DNA from: Diadophis punctatus similis
Taxonomy: Eukaryota; Chordata; Lepidosauria; Squamata; Dipsadidae
DNA: 64,000 nucleotides
Reading direction: 5' to 3'
Assembly (NCBI GenBank): GCA_023053685.1
Contig: JALIGW010000032.1
Span: 3,367,625-3,431,624 of the forward strand
Shown: positions 10,141-20,175 of the stretch, one piece after another
How the letters are laid out: each line of letters opens with the position of its first letter
Numbering within the stretch: the first letter of the stretch is position 1
Notes under the pieces: model-generated
The model's input: only the letters and a program-made list of their open reading frames with translations
What the model was told of the DNA's origin: nothing
Database searches by the model: none
Program-made: the position numbers and the translations under genes

Positions 10141-10620
10141 CTCTCCTACAAAGAACGAGAACAAGAAAGCAAGGGAAAAGGAACAGGAAAAAAAATGAAG
10201 GAATATAAAAGAACTGACCACGTTGTTATCAATTACATTATAAGGAGACGCGAGCGGAGAATTTTAAACGTTATTCCTAGCATCGCTTGGGGGGAAGAAT
10301 ACAATATATTTACAGGAAATTATCCCTGGGTGACGAATGGCGTGTTTCAAGTAACGGGCCTCTAATGAAGGCCTATCTTGCAGGGGCACAAAAGCTTATT
10401 TCTAAGTACGATATGTTTTAATTAAAAAAGGGAGCTTAGTGCACATCTGCTAGAGACCAAATATAAACCTTACCGTTTGGCACGATGCTATTTTGTCTAT
10501 TCAGCTGAGACCAAAAACGGGAATATTAGTTAAAAGGTGACCATTAGAAACATAATCAAAATAATAAGCCTTAGAAGGAAGATTCTAAGGGATTCTGGCT
10601 GATAAATAAGAAGATGGGGA
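10141..10620. other. Complex non-repeat island, CNE-like
   Basis: AT-balanced sequence (about 10200-10560) with no repeat match. It includes 'caattacattataagg', 'ggcctctaatgaaggcc' and 'tttaattaaaaaaggg'. The style is that of vertebrate conserved noncoding DNA, but there is no direct evidence. Confidence 0.3.
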
Positions 10621-10633
10621 ATATATATATATA

Positions 10634-10706
<73 letters not shown>
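10621..10706. repeat. (TA)n then (TG)n dinucleotide repeat
   Basis: A short TA run followed by about 35 TG units, ending at the TA dinucleotide that borders the MITE at 10709. Confidence 0.95.
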
Positions 10707-10708
<2 letters not shown>

Positions 10709-10709
<1 letters not shown>

Positions 10710-11045
10710 CGTATTTTTCGGAGTATAAGATGCACCTCAGTTTTGGGGGAGGATAATAGGGGGGGGGAAATCTACCTACCAGGTATTCATCTGGCTAGTG
10801 TCCTTACTCTGTTCAGCTTCAGCACATTATTTTATCCCCTGGTTAGGGCTGAAAAAACCTTTTTCAGAGGGAGTAGGAATGAAAACAAGCCTGCAAAGAG
10901 GAGTAGGAAGCCGGGAAGATCGTTAGCACCTCGTTAGGTCTGGGAAAGAAAGATTCGGAAAACCTACATTCGGAGTATAAGACGCACCCAAATTTTCAGC
11001 CTCTTTTAGGGAGGAAAAAGGTGTGTCTTATACTCCAAAAATATG

Positions 11046-11046
<1 letters not shown>
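10709..11046. mobile_element. Mariner-like MITE, CCGTATTTTTCGG family
   Basis: Terminal inverted repeats ccgtatttttcggagtataa and its near complement ending at 11046. TA precedes the left end (10707-10708). A better copy at 39319-39803 has TA on both sides. TA target sites suggest Tc1/mariner. No transposase ORF. It sits between two long TG runs, as if inserted in one TG microsatellite. Confidence 0.75.

Positions 11047-11133
<87 letters not shown>
11047..11133. repeat. (TG)n dinucleotide repeat
   Basis: About 43 TG units with one TA interruption, directly after the MITE end. Confidence 0.95.
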
Positions 11134-11137
<4 letters not shown>

Positions 11138-11230
11138 TCCAACTTACAAAGAACTGATAAATAAAGGGAGACTAGTATAGATCTACAGTATTTCAAGCTA
11201 TTTAGCTAGCCATACCCATATACAGTATAC

Positions 11231-11246
11231 ACACACACACACACAT

Positions 11247-11295
<49 letters not shown>

Positions 11296-11326
11296 TACAC
11301 ATATACATACACATAAACATGCACAT
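11231..11326. repeat. (CA)n with CATA interruptions
   Basis: CA runs broken by 'tatacacata' blocks. Confidence 0.9.
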
Positions 11327-11333
11327 ACAGATA

Positions 11334-11582
11334 CAGCAGGTTCTGACCAGTTCTGCAGAACCGGTAGCGGAAATTTTGAGTAGTTCGGAGAACCAGTAAA
11401 CACCACCTCTGACTGGCTCCGCTCCCATCTATTCTCTGCCTCCCAAATCCCAGCTGATCGGGAGCAAATGGAGATTTTACAGTACCCTTCCCCTGCCACA
11501 CCCACCAAGCCACGCCCACCAAGCCACACCACGACCACCAAGCCACGCCCACAGAACCTGTAGTAAAAAAATTGAATCCCAC
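11334..11582. mobile_element. hAT MITE, GGTTCTGACCAG family, truncated
   Basis: Collinear with 43482-43683 and, inverted, with 21780-22925. It includes 'gcggaaattttgagtagttc' and the repeated 'caagccacgcccac'. The left TIR is lost. The right end stops at 'gaatcccacca' and is replaced by a (CATA)n array. Confidence 0.65.
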
Positions 11583-11637
11583 CATACATACATACATACA
11601 TACATGCATACATACATACATACATACATACATACAT
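11583..11637. repeat. (CATA)n tetranucleotide repeat
   Basis: About 13 units with one CATG variant, fused to the truncated MITE end. Confidence 0.9.
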
Positions 11638-12178
11638 CCTGCACTAATAACGCTAGAAATTCTCTTTAAAGGGTTGGTTCGTCCTCTTTTAATGTAAGAG
11701 CAAACATTTCAGGGCATACAGCTGTACAAATAAGCATATATTTTCCTGGCTATGGCCAGTTTCATTAGATCCATCCAACCCTAGGAAAGGAAGGCTAAAA
11801 TAGCAGACTGAAATGAGTATCATTTTTAAATGGGATCTCCAGAATCTTAAGGACTAGGAACTTGGCTCGTCCCCCTCTTCCCCAAAGGGAAGTTCTATAA
11901 TCATTTATAATAGTGAATAATTGTTGCAATTAGATCACTGCAAGTGACACCTTCAAGACTAATTATGCCATAATTTTTCATGAATAGGAGTCCATTAGAT
12001 TCCTCAGTTGGCAGGCCTAGATAAAAAAAAACAATAGATGTAATGAAAAATGAGTTGAGGCAGGAAGTAAGTGCATGTGATAACGAAGTGGAATAATAAT
12101 TTGAAAATGTAGGCATGTTATAAAATAAATGCTGTCTGTAGACTCTATTCCTAACCATTAGTGTTAATCATCAATGTT
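11638..12178. other. Complex non-repeat region
   Basis: AT-rich complex DNA. No exon or repeat recognised. Confidence 0.4.
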
Positions 12179-12506
12179 TTCATCTCTTCTTCTTCTTCTT
12201 CTTCTTCTTCTTCTTCTTCTTCTTCTTCTTCTTCTTCTTCTTCTTCTTCTTCTTCTTCTTCTTCCTCCTCCTCCTCCTCTTCCTCTTCCTCTTCCTCTTC
12301 CTCTTCCTCCTCCTCCTCCTCCTCCTCCTCCTCCTTCTCCTCCTCCTCCTCCTCCTCCTCCTCCTCCTCCTCTTCTTCTTCTTCTTCTTCTTCTTCTTCT
12401 TCTTCTTCTTCTTCTTCTTCTTCTTCTTCTTCTTCTTCTTCTTCATCTTCTTCTTCTTCTTCTTCTTCTTCTTCTTCTTCTTCCTCCTCCTCCTCCTCCT
12501 CCTCTC
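12179..12506. repeat. (CTT)n/(CTC)n triplet tract
   Basis: Over 320 bp of pure pyrimidine in blocks of CTT, CTC and CTTCCT. It adjoins a plus-strand PLE B unit in the position the (GGA)n spacer holds in other units, so it is probably an expanded spacer. Confidence 0.95.
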
Positions 12507-12665
12507 TGTAAACCCCATTACCTTCTAGCACTGATATTGTTACCTAGTTGGGTCATGAAACGTCTGCAAGAAAACCACCATAAGTTCAGGGAGCGCCAAG
12601 GACCTCTCATTTCAACCCTGAGCTACAAATATTCTCCTTTACCAGTTAAAAAACAACAACCCCTT
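12507..12665 (+). mobile_element. PLE family B unit
   Basis: Single plus-strand unit with a core at 12528-12567. The core has CTGATAT in place of CTGATGA, which would inactivate a hammerhead. The 3' flank 'caaccctgagctacaaatat' is intact. Confidence 0.65.
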
Positions 12666-13095
12666 TTTCTCTGGACTTCCTTTAGTTTTCCCATCATTCT
12701 GCTGGTCCCGCTTGTCCCTTGATAGTGAGATGGGCAGCCTATACATTTAATATTTAAACAAATAAATCAAATTCTTAGTATTCCCTCCTACCCAGGCCCA
12801 CAGGGAGCTGCGTCGCGCACTTCTCTCCTTCTGATAAAAAGTGCATATAAATGCAGGGGTTATTTCAACATCTGGTTATGAGAGACACTTTATTGAGATT
12901 CAGTACCCCGGACAGAGGCACCGCCACCTGTCATATTGCGTTCATCACCCACAGCCGAAACCAACTTCGCCTGTCAAACAGGAGAACCAGTTTTAATGAG
13001 GATACCTATCTTTACGATTTTGAAGATTTACAGGCAGGGGAGGGATTTGGGGATGAAATGGTGTTTTTAAGAAGAGCGAGCTCGTTAGATAGCGC
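12666..13095. other. Complex non-repeat island
   Basis: Sequence from about 12840 to 13090 is balanced and complex. An open frame over it (12851-13120) runs past the LTR boundary at 13096 and matches no family known to me, so I do not call a gene. Confidence 0.35.
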
Positions 13096-13640
13096 TGTTA
13101 AGGAGTTATTGTGCTGTTGAGCACATACACAACAAAATGTGTTGTGGTTGTGGTGTTGCAGTTTGATATGAATGCTATTCAGTCAATAAATAAATCAGTT
13201 TAGTATTTACAAATAGTTTACTTAAAGTAGTGGCAAAGTTCAATAGGAAGTCCAAGTTATATACAGTAAGTCAGTCCATATGAAGAATCTTCTTCTGGCC
13301 TATCTTTGTTTAACTAACAAAAAAAGATTACAGCTATCAATCAAATCTACACTATCACAGATAGTTACTCTTTCCACAGCAGCTCTTCACAGTAATTTCA
13401 CACAGTCACAAAGTCAATTACTCAACAGTGAAGCAGCAGAGATAATCAGCAGAGAGTCAGCACTCCAGAACACACCTTCAAACACACACAGACATTAATC
13501 ACCATCACTATTCTGAGCATGCTCTCTTGCTGCCTTATATAGTAATCAGCCTACAATTCATTTAAAGCAATATACACATAACATTGATTTGTGGCTTGTT
13601 CATATATTAGCAACCCAATAGTTTGAACAGGGTTCTAATA
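13096..13640. mobile_element. Solo LTR with probable 5-bp TSD
   Basis: 545 bp, collinear with 6449-6964. It starts TGTTAAGGAG and ends GGTTCTAATA. Flanking AGCGC (13091-13095) and AGCAC (13641-13645) differ by one CpG-type transition and probably form the TSD. A TATATA motif lies at 13535-13541. No internal region is present. Confidence 0.65.
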
Positions 13641-13645
13641 AGCAC

Positions 13646-13789
13646 CAATAACTTTTTTCGTGATTCCTACCTGCCTGGAATCCTAGGGTTGGAAAGGCTC
13701 TACCGCTCGATTTCTAAGAAGTCGTATCTTTTCCTGGAAAGCCGAAGCGATCTCTTTCTTCAAGAGGTCATTTAAATTTGGAAGGGGAT
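13646..13789. other. Short non-repeat segment
   Basis: Complex sequence between the LTR and the SINE. Nothing recognised. Confidence 0.4.
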
Positions 13790-13804
13790 GCAAAGAGGTC
13801 ATTT

Positions 13805-14026
13805 GGAGTGGTCTAGAGATGGAGCTCTGGCCTAACAATCAGGAGGCTGTGAGTTCGATCCTAGGTAGAAGCAGATGTTTCTCTCTCTTGGGCTCACTAA
13901 GAATATATCTGCTGAACAAAACTCCACATTGGCGACAGGAAGGGCAACCGGCCAGTAAAACACTCTGCTAGCTCCATTCAGTTGCCTGGACTCCGCCCCT
14001 GCAAGGGATTATGGGGTCATTAAAAG

Positions 14027-14085
<59 letters not shown>
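13805..14085 (+). mobile_element. tRNA-derived SINE with (GAT)n tail and 15-bp TSD
   Basis: The head contains the pol III B box gagttcgatcc near 13851. The tail ends in (GAT)n at about 14029-14085. Identical 15-bp TSDs gcaaagaggtcattt lie at 13790-13804 and 14086-14100. TSD length and tail show LINE-mediated insertion. Its exact SINE family is not certain. Confidence 0.8.
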
Positions 14086-14086
<1 letters not shown>

Positions 14087-14200
14087 CAAAGAGGTCATTT
14101 TAATTAGGAAGGGGACGTGAAGAGAACAGGAAGGGGATCTCTCCTCTTGGCAAAAGCAATTGTAAAACTCCCTAATAAGCACGGGATATTTTCGACGGTT

Positions 14201-14262
14201 CGGTATTTATTTATTTGTTTGTTTGTTTGTTTGTTTGTTTGTTTGTTTGTTTATTTATTTAT
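14201..14262. repeat. (GTTT)n / (ATTT)n tetranucleotide repeat
   Basis: About 8 GTTT units flanked by ATTT units at the 3' side of the minus-strand L1, consistent with an expanded poly(A) tail. Confidence 0.85.
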
Positions 14263-15415
14263 TATTAAAATATTTTTTAAATTTGTTTTCTCTTTACATA
14301 CAATATGTGCTTAATGAACAGTGTACTGTCTGGGTCGATTCGTTTACATAGTAATACTTCGCAAGTTCCTAATTTCTACCTCTTTTATCCAGCCATCGAT
14401 AAAACAAGTCCCAAATTTGAAAATGTTCTATGTCTTCTTTTTCTTTTATCTTCAGTGTTAATCTGTCCATTTCTGCACAGTCCAATATTTCTTTTTAATT
14501 ATATCCTCTTCCGTAGGTGTTTCCTCGTTTTTCCAATGTTGTGCAAATACAATTCTTGCTGCTGTTAAAACATGCAATATCAAATATTTGTTGTTGTTAG
14601 TTGCAAAGTTTTGTCCGACCCATTTCAACCCCATGGACAACGTTCCTCCAGGCCTTCCTGTCCTCTACCATCCTCTGGAGTCCATTTAAGGTCACGCCGA
14701 CTGCTTCAGTGACCCCATCCAGCCACCTCATTCTCTTATGTCCCTTTCTTCTTTTGCCCTCAATCTTTCCCAGCATTAGGCTCTTCTCCAGTGAGTCCTT
14801 CCTTCTCATTAGGTGGCGAAAGTATTTGAGTTTCCTCTTCAGGATCTGACCTTCTAAAGAGCAGTCACGGTTGATCTCCTCTAGGACTGACCGGTTGGAT
14901 CGCCTTGCAGTCCAAGGGACTCGCAGGAGTCTTCTCCAGCACCATAGTTCAAAGGCCTCCATTCTTTGGCTCTCAGCCTTCCTTATGGTCCAACTTTCAG
15001 CGCCATATATTGCAACTGGGAAAACCATAGCCTTGACTATACGCACTTTTGTTGGCAGGGTGATGTCTCTGCTTTGTAGTATGCTGTCTAAATTTGCCAT
15101 ATACATTCCTTTTATCATATTTTTTTCTGGAATTATACCTAACAAAAATAGTTCTGGCTTAAAATCTATATGCTGTCTTAACATTTTTTTTCTAACCTTT
15201 CATCCAAAAGTTTTTTTTCCTTTTGGGCACGTCCACCACAGGTGATAATATGTGCCCGGTTTTTTATCATATTTCCAACATTTGGCAGACATATTTTTAA
15301 ACATTTTTGCTAGCCTCGCTGGTGGTAGGTGCCACCTATAAACCATTTTATACAGTTCATCTTTATTTTGAGCAGATGTTGGCGGTGAACCACTCCGCAT
15401 CCTTGCAAAATCATG
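14263..15415 (-). pseudogene. L1 LINE, ORF2 C-terminal remnant, split by BovB
   Basis: Minus-strand translation of 15200-15400 gives the L1 ORF2 C-terminal signature MVYRWHLPPARLAKM, with the CW...YHLWWTCPK zinc-binding-like segment. It continues as FLLGIIP up to about 15100. After the BovB insert it resumes at about 14588 as YLILHVLTAARIVFAQHWKN and ends near 14385. Frameshifts make it a dead 5'-truncated copy. The collinear relative is at 31001-32560. Confidence 0.8.
14589..15098 (-). pseudogene. BovB (RTE) LINE 3' end inserted in L1
   Basis: Minus-strand translation contains YGAESWTIRKAE, FELWCWRRLLRVPWTARRSN, YFRHLMRR and RMRWLDGVTEA, the diagnostic C-terminus of the BovB ORF. The 3' terminus is followed by (AAC)n on the minus strand, near 14589. 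Flanking AAATATTTG and AAATTTG look like a diverged TSD. BovB is known for horizontal transfer between squamates and ruminants. This copy is 5'-truncated and noncoding. Confidence 0.85.
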
Positions 15416-15549
15416 ATTTAAGGAGCATCTTTAAGAGGATAAAACACTGACACATCTCCAATAATTTCCCCCCTAGCCTGAAGATGCTTGGATATTCAGC
15501 ATAAAGGAGACTTGAATCACCTTCTGACCTAATAGAAAATTACAATTAC
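15416..15549. other. Non-repeat segment
   Basis: Complex sequence with no recognised feature. Confidence 0.4.
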
Positions 15550-15551
15550 TA

Positions 15552-16062
15552 CATAGAATAGAATAGAATAACAGAGTTGGAAGGGACCTTGGAGGTCTTC
15601 TAGTCCAACTTAGGCAGGAAACCCTACACCACTTCAGACAAATGGTTGTCCAACATCTTCTTAAAAACTTCCAGTGTTGGAGCATTCACAACTTCTGGAG
15701 GCAAGCTGTTCCACGGATTAATTGTTCTAACTGTCAGGAAATTTCTCCTTAGTTCTAAGTTGCTTCTCTCCTTGTTTAGTTTCCACCCGTTGCTTCTTGT
15801 TCTACCCTCAGGTGCTTTGGAGAATAGCTTGACTCCCTCTTCTTTGGGACAACCCCTGAGATATTAGAACACTGCTATCATGTCTCCCCTGATCCTTCTT
15901 TTCATTAAACTAGACATACCCAGCTCCTGCAACCATTCTTCATAAGTTTTATATAACTAGATATGCTCGAGTCCCCTAATCATCTTTGTTGCTCTTCTCT
16001 GCACTCTTTCTAGAGTCTCCACATCTTTTTTACTTCTTGGTCTGCTTCCTTATCGAGAAGCT
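15552..16062 (-). mobile_element. CR1 LINE 3' end with AATAG tail
   Basis: Begins with three to four AATAG units at its 3' terminus, then the conserved 'gagttggaagggacc'. It extends about 500 bp into the reverse-transcriptase end. It is one of the more complete 3' fragments, and also carries short indels and stops. Confidence 0.85.
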
Positions 16063-16205
16063 TGGAGAGATATTTTGCTGCCAGCAAACCTCCAAGCTCA
16101 AGGACCTTCTGAGCTCCAGAGTTGGAGACTAAAGAGTTGAGCAGATGCGAGCTCACGCAGACGGAGACAATCTACCCTGTATATATTTCCGATAAAGTCT
16201 TACAC

Positions 16206-16370
16206 TTAGGCAAGAAAAACCAGAAGTACACATATAGACTGGACTCCTAGCACTGATGGTGTTATCTAGTTTGGTAATGAAACGTCTGCAAGGAAACCAT
16301 CAAGCACAGAGAGCAGCAAAGATCCCACAATTCAGCCCTGAGCTGCAAAGATTCTCTCCTGTCACTCATG
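16206..16370 (+). mobile_element. CR1 scrap followed by PLE family B unit
   Basis: Positions 16206-16241 match the CR1 segment for LGKKNQKYTYKLG in diverged form. A single plus-strand PLE B unit follows, with a core at 16250-16289 and the usual 'ccctgagctgcaaag' flank. Confidence 0.6.
16250..16289 (+). ncRNA. Hammerhead-ribozyme-like motif, family B
   Basis: GCA, CTGATGG (A9 replaced by G), hairpin TTATC/GGTAA with one wobble, then GAAACGTC and TGC. Stem I (GCA/TGC) is intact. The A9 change may weaken activity. Confidence 0.4.
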
Positions 16371-17050
16371 TTTGGCCTCTCATCTTCCAGCCAAATTGTG
16401 TTCTCCTCGCTCTGCAGGATGCCACCAACGTCTGTCCATTACAAACACAAATTTTGGAGGATGAATATCCCCACGACAACCAAACAACGTTTGAACTTTT
16501 CCATTGTCCGCGCCAGGTATAAATCTGAGTTTTACCCAAGCTAAACAGATTGATCGAATTACATTAAAAGGCTTTGGGGGTAGAATGGCAACAATTTACT
16601 TTCCCATTACGATTAGCTTCGCCTCTCCGGGAACTTCGGGATTCCCGCTGATTCAATTGGAGGTTAAAGGTAGCCATGTAAACATTTTATATTTCCTTGG
16701 TTGCTAACCAAATCTATTCTCCCTTGACTTCCATCATCTCAGCCTCTTTTCCTTCAGTTGGCTGACCCGGTCCAAAGCAGGAAAGCAACATGCTGAACGT
16801 GGAAAAACGGAGCCCAGTGAGGGTTTTAAATACATTTTTGAATTCAAAATATGCCTGAAAGGTCAATTTCTGCCTATAATTATGTTACAACAGCAGAGCT
16901 ATTTGGAGAAGACAAGAGGCAAGATTAATGCATTGCCAGACGAGACGCGTCCGATGATTCGATCTTGGTTCCCCTCCTTCTCCTGCGGTTTATCTTCTCG
17001 AGCTTGTGGCTAGGATGCAAAATTTGGCTTTGGAGGCATCAGAAAGATAG
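16371..17050. other. Complex non-repeat island, CNE-like
   Basis: About 680 bp without recognised repeats. It includes 'gatcgaattacattaaaagg' and other AT-balanced motifs. No exon structure is apparent. Confidence 0.3.
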
Positions 17051-17051
17051 A

Positions 17052-17107
17052 ACGTGGAACAACAGAGTTGGAAGAGACCTTGGAGGTCTTCTAGTCCAAC
17101 CCCCTGC
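17052..17107 (-). mobile_element. CR1 3' tail fragment
   Basis: Only the terminal 'agagttggaagagacc' to 'ccccctgctc' is present. It joins the plus-strand CR1 copy below head to tail, with no spacer. Confidence 0.75.
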
Positions 17108-18215
17108 TCGAAGCTAGAAAAAAGCTAGAAAAAAGTGGGATAGACAGCTACACAACCAGATGGATTAACAATTGGCTGACCAGCCATAACCAGCGAGTAG
17201 TCCTCAATGGCACTAAGTCCACATGGAGAGAAGTAAGCAGTGGGGTACCACAAGGTTCCGTCCTAGGCCCAGTACTCTTCAATATATTCATAAATGACCT
17301 AGATGAGGGAATAGCAGGAGAACTAACCAAATTTGCAGATGATACCAAGCTGGCGGGAGTAACAAACACCCCAGAGGACAGACTCAAAATCCAGAGGGAC
17401 CTCAACAGACTCGAACACTGGGCCCAAACCAATAAAATGAAATTTAACACGGAGAAAAGTAAAATTCTATACCTAGGTAAGAAGAATCAAAAATACACAT
17501 ACAAACTGGGTGAAACCACACTCAATAGCAGCGATTGTGAGAGGGATCTTGGAGTCTTGGTAGACAGCCAACTAAATATGAGCCAGCAGTGTGCAGCAGC
17601 AGCCAAAAAAGCCAACACAGTCCTGAGCTGCATAAACAGAGGGATACAATCAAGGACCAGAGAGGTACTAGTACCACTCTATAAAGCCTTGGTCAGACCA
17701 CACCTAGAGTACTGCATCCAGTTTTGGTCACCACATTACAAAAAAGACATTGAAACCCTAGAGAAAGTGCAGAAGAGAGCAACCAGGATGATAAAGGGTC
17801 TGGAAAATAAAACATACAAAGAGCGGTTGCAGGAACTGAGCTTGGCCATTCTGACGAAGAGAAGGACCAGGGGAGACATGATAGCAGTGTTCCAATACTT
17901 GAGGGGCTGCCACAGAGAGGAGGGGGTCAGGCTGTTCTCTATGGCACCAGAAAGCCAGACAAGGAATAACGGATGGAAGCTGACCAAGGAGAGATTCAAC
18001 CTGGAAGTGAGGAGAAACTTTCTGACGGTGAGAGCGATCAACCAGAGGAACAGCTTGCCAGCGGAGGTTGTGAGAGCCCCAATACTTGCGACCTTCAAGG
18101 AGAGACTGGACTGCCATCTGTCTCAATTGGTGTAGGAACTCCTGCTTGAGCAGGGGGTTGGACTAGATGACCTACAATGTCCCTTCCAACTCTAATAATA
18201 AATCTAAAATCCTTG
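17108..18215 (+). pseudogene. CR1 LINE reverse transcriptase, C-terminal half
   Basis: An uninterrupted reading frame runs from about 17095 to the stop after 18135, about 346 codons. It shows RT motifs GVPQGSVLGPVLFNIFINDL (about 17245-17300) and FADD (17332-17343, the catalytic Asp pair). The CR1 C-terminal region follows, with [20 protein letters not shown] and RRNFLTVRAINQRNSLP. The endonuclease and the N-terminal RT part are missing, so it is a 5'-truncated insertion that cannot move itself. The lack of internal stops suggests it is younger than other copies here. The 3' UTR ends with AATAAATCTAAA-type units near 18215. Confidence 0.9.
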
Positions 18216-18591
18216 CTATATCGGAGCAATCCATCTGCTGTACAAAAAAACCAACACCTTGCAATGGCTTTTTATATATAGCAATAAGCAACTATTATCT
18301 TTTTTAAAAAATACCCTTCCCATAAATCCCGCACTTCTATCCCATTAATTAAATGCCGGCAACTTAAATCTTTTAGAATAAAAACCCAGGAATTCAGGGA
18401 GGCTATTAGCGGAGTCAGTTACCTCGAGTTTTCTTCCAGAGAGATCGGACAGAGACAAATGGCCGAGTAAGAATATGAAACACTCGCCGGCTTCAAACTG
18501 TTTTCGGCTCAATGGGGCTAATGGAGATATTAATATTACAATAAATTAGGAGATGCAGCAAGGCAATGCTGAGTCCTTTGTGGGTGTCCCA
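18216..18591. other. Complex non-repeat island, CNE-like
   Basis: Contains 'cccattaattaaatgccgg', 'ggctattagcggagtcag' and 'gatattaatattac'. Balanced base composition, no repeats, no open frame of note. Confidence 0.3.
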
Positions 18592-19321
18592 CAGGGGTGT
18601 CAAACTCAAAGCCCGCAGTGGTCGGATCCGGCCAGGGGTGGGCTTCAAAAAAATTAGCAAGGGGTTCTCTGCCCAGTTGCTGGGTGGGCATGGCCATGGT
18701 GGGTGTGGCCTATTTGGCCTCCTGCACCACAGCGGGGGGGGGGCGATTTTGCCCTCCCCTGGCTCCGGAGGTTTTCCTCGAGACTCCGGGAGGGTGAAAA
18801 TGCCCCAGGCTCCAGAGGCGCTCTGGAGGCCGGAAATGGGCCCGAACTTCCGGTAGGCTCATTTTTCACCCTCCCGGAGCCTCCGCGCATGCCCTGCACT
18901 TACCTTCATCCAAAACTGGCTGTGTGGGGACTCCTGGGAGGGGAGGGGCAGGGTGGGCGGGGCCAGCCAGCAGTGGGATTTGGGGGTTCTCTGAACTGCA
19001 CAGAATCTTAGCTAGAGGTTCTCCCAAACGCCTGCGAACCCACAGCAGCCCACCCCTGGATCTGGCCCGCGGGGCCGTCCTGGTTTACCCAATGCAAAGA
19101 GGAAAGATCAGGCCTGCGTGGCATCGGCCCGGTCTACCCAATGTGAAGAAGAAACATGAAAGCAGTTTGGGGAGTGGCGTCAAGCTGGCCACTCCCACCC
19201 AGTTGGCCATGCCCACCCAGTTGGCCACACCCACCCAGTTGACCACGCCACGCCTCCCACGCCCCCAAGGTTAACCACAGCTCTGATGTGGCCCACCATG
19301 AAATTGAGTTTGACAAACCTG
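18592..19321. mobile_element. hAT MITE, CAGGGGTGTCAAACTC family, host of a nested hAT
   Basis: Termini CAGGGGTGTCAAACTC (18592) and its complement gagtttgacaaacctg (to 19321). Outer TSDs are weak (gtgtccca / gtctaaga). The element body is split by another hAT MITE at 18633-19058. The right half also carries three near-tandem 'ccacccagttggcca' units. Confidence 0.75.
18633..19058. mobile_element. hAT MITE, CAGGGGTGGG family, nested
   Basis: Flanked by 8-bp TSDs GATCCGGC (18625-18632) and GATCTGGC (19059-19066). Termini are CAGGGGTGGGC and GCCCACCCCTG. Close relative of 47449-47764, with the same 'ttagcaaggggttctctgcc' segment. It inserted into the older hAT around it. Confidence 0.85.
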
Positions 19322-19399
19322 GTCTAAGATAATAGTTGCCTGACCACATTCTCATGCCCACAAACTGGCAGGAAGGATTGGAGAATTCCCGTTTGAATT

Positions 19400-19885
19400 C
19401 TCCAAAGCCCCTGAAGGCAGGAGAAGAAACTAATCAAGGAGAGAAGCAACCTGGAAGTAAGGAGAAATTTCCTGACAGTGAGGACAATTAACCAGTGGAA
19501 CAGCTTGCCTCTAGGAGTTGTGGGTTTTTCTTTGAAGAGGTTTCACTTCTCATCCAAGAAGCTTCTTCAGCTCTAACTGGATGGTGGGGAATGTATAAAT
19601 CCTTCCATTTCCCCACCATCCAGTCAGAGCTGAAGAAGCTTCTTGGATGAGAAGCGAAACCTCTTCAAAGAAAAACCAGAAAGTCCAGTTGCCTCTTGAA
19701 AAAAGCACCTTTGGGACAACCATGACCAGGATGACGGAGAATCTCCATACACATCCATTACCGGAGGTTTTTATGAAAAGTTTGGATAGCCACTTGTCTC
19801 AAATTGTATAGGATCTCCTGCTTGAGCAGGGGGTTGGACTAGAGGACCTCCAAGGCCCCTTCCAGCTCTATTCTGATTGATATTT
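19400..19885 (+). mobile_element. CR1 LINE 3' fragment interrupted by PLE A pair
   Basis: CR1 at about 19420-19522 stops at 'aggagttgtggg' and resumes at about 19756 with 'cattaccggaggtttttatg', ending near 19885. The interruption is a PLE family A inverted pair. Confidence 0.8.
19523..19755. mobile_element. PLE family A inverted (head-to-head) pair
   Basis: Arms 19523-19593 and 19607-19677 are reverse complements over about 70 bp with two or three mismatches, around a spacer of about 13 bp. Hammerhead-like cores lie on the minus strand (19534-19573) and the plus strand (19627-19666). The right side continues to the family A terminus near 19755. Confidence 0.75.
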
Positions 19886-20175
19886 GCAGAGGTTCATAGT
19901 GGGCCTTGATCAGGGAACAGCTCAGTTAATGTACAATCCATCCGTTTTTCAGCTGTCAGAAAGTTAAGACTGGCTAATTTGCACTCTGTTCCCTCTGCTG
20001 TCCAGGTATGGTGCCACCAAATGCTGGTGTCCTGATTTATGGTGTACAAAGCATATTAAGGGGTGATTAGACTCGTCCCACTAAATGTCAACAGCTGGCA
20101 AAAGAGCATCATTCTCCTTATCTGGAGTAGGGAAGAACAGAAGATGGGATTTAGCCACCTGTCAAGACTTAGAAC
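19886..20175. other. Non-repeat segment
   Basis: Complex sequence. Nothing recognised. Confidence 0.4.

Noticed and set aside
12851..13120. Possible short gene of 89 codons
   Set aside because: The frame crosses the start of the solo LTR at 13096, and the protein has no recognisable family or low-complexity explanation. Most likely chance.
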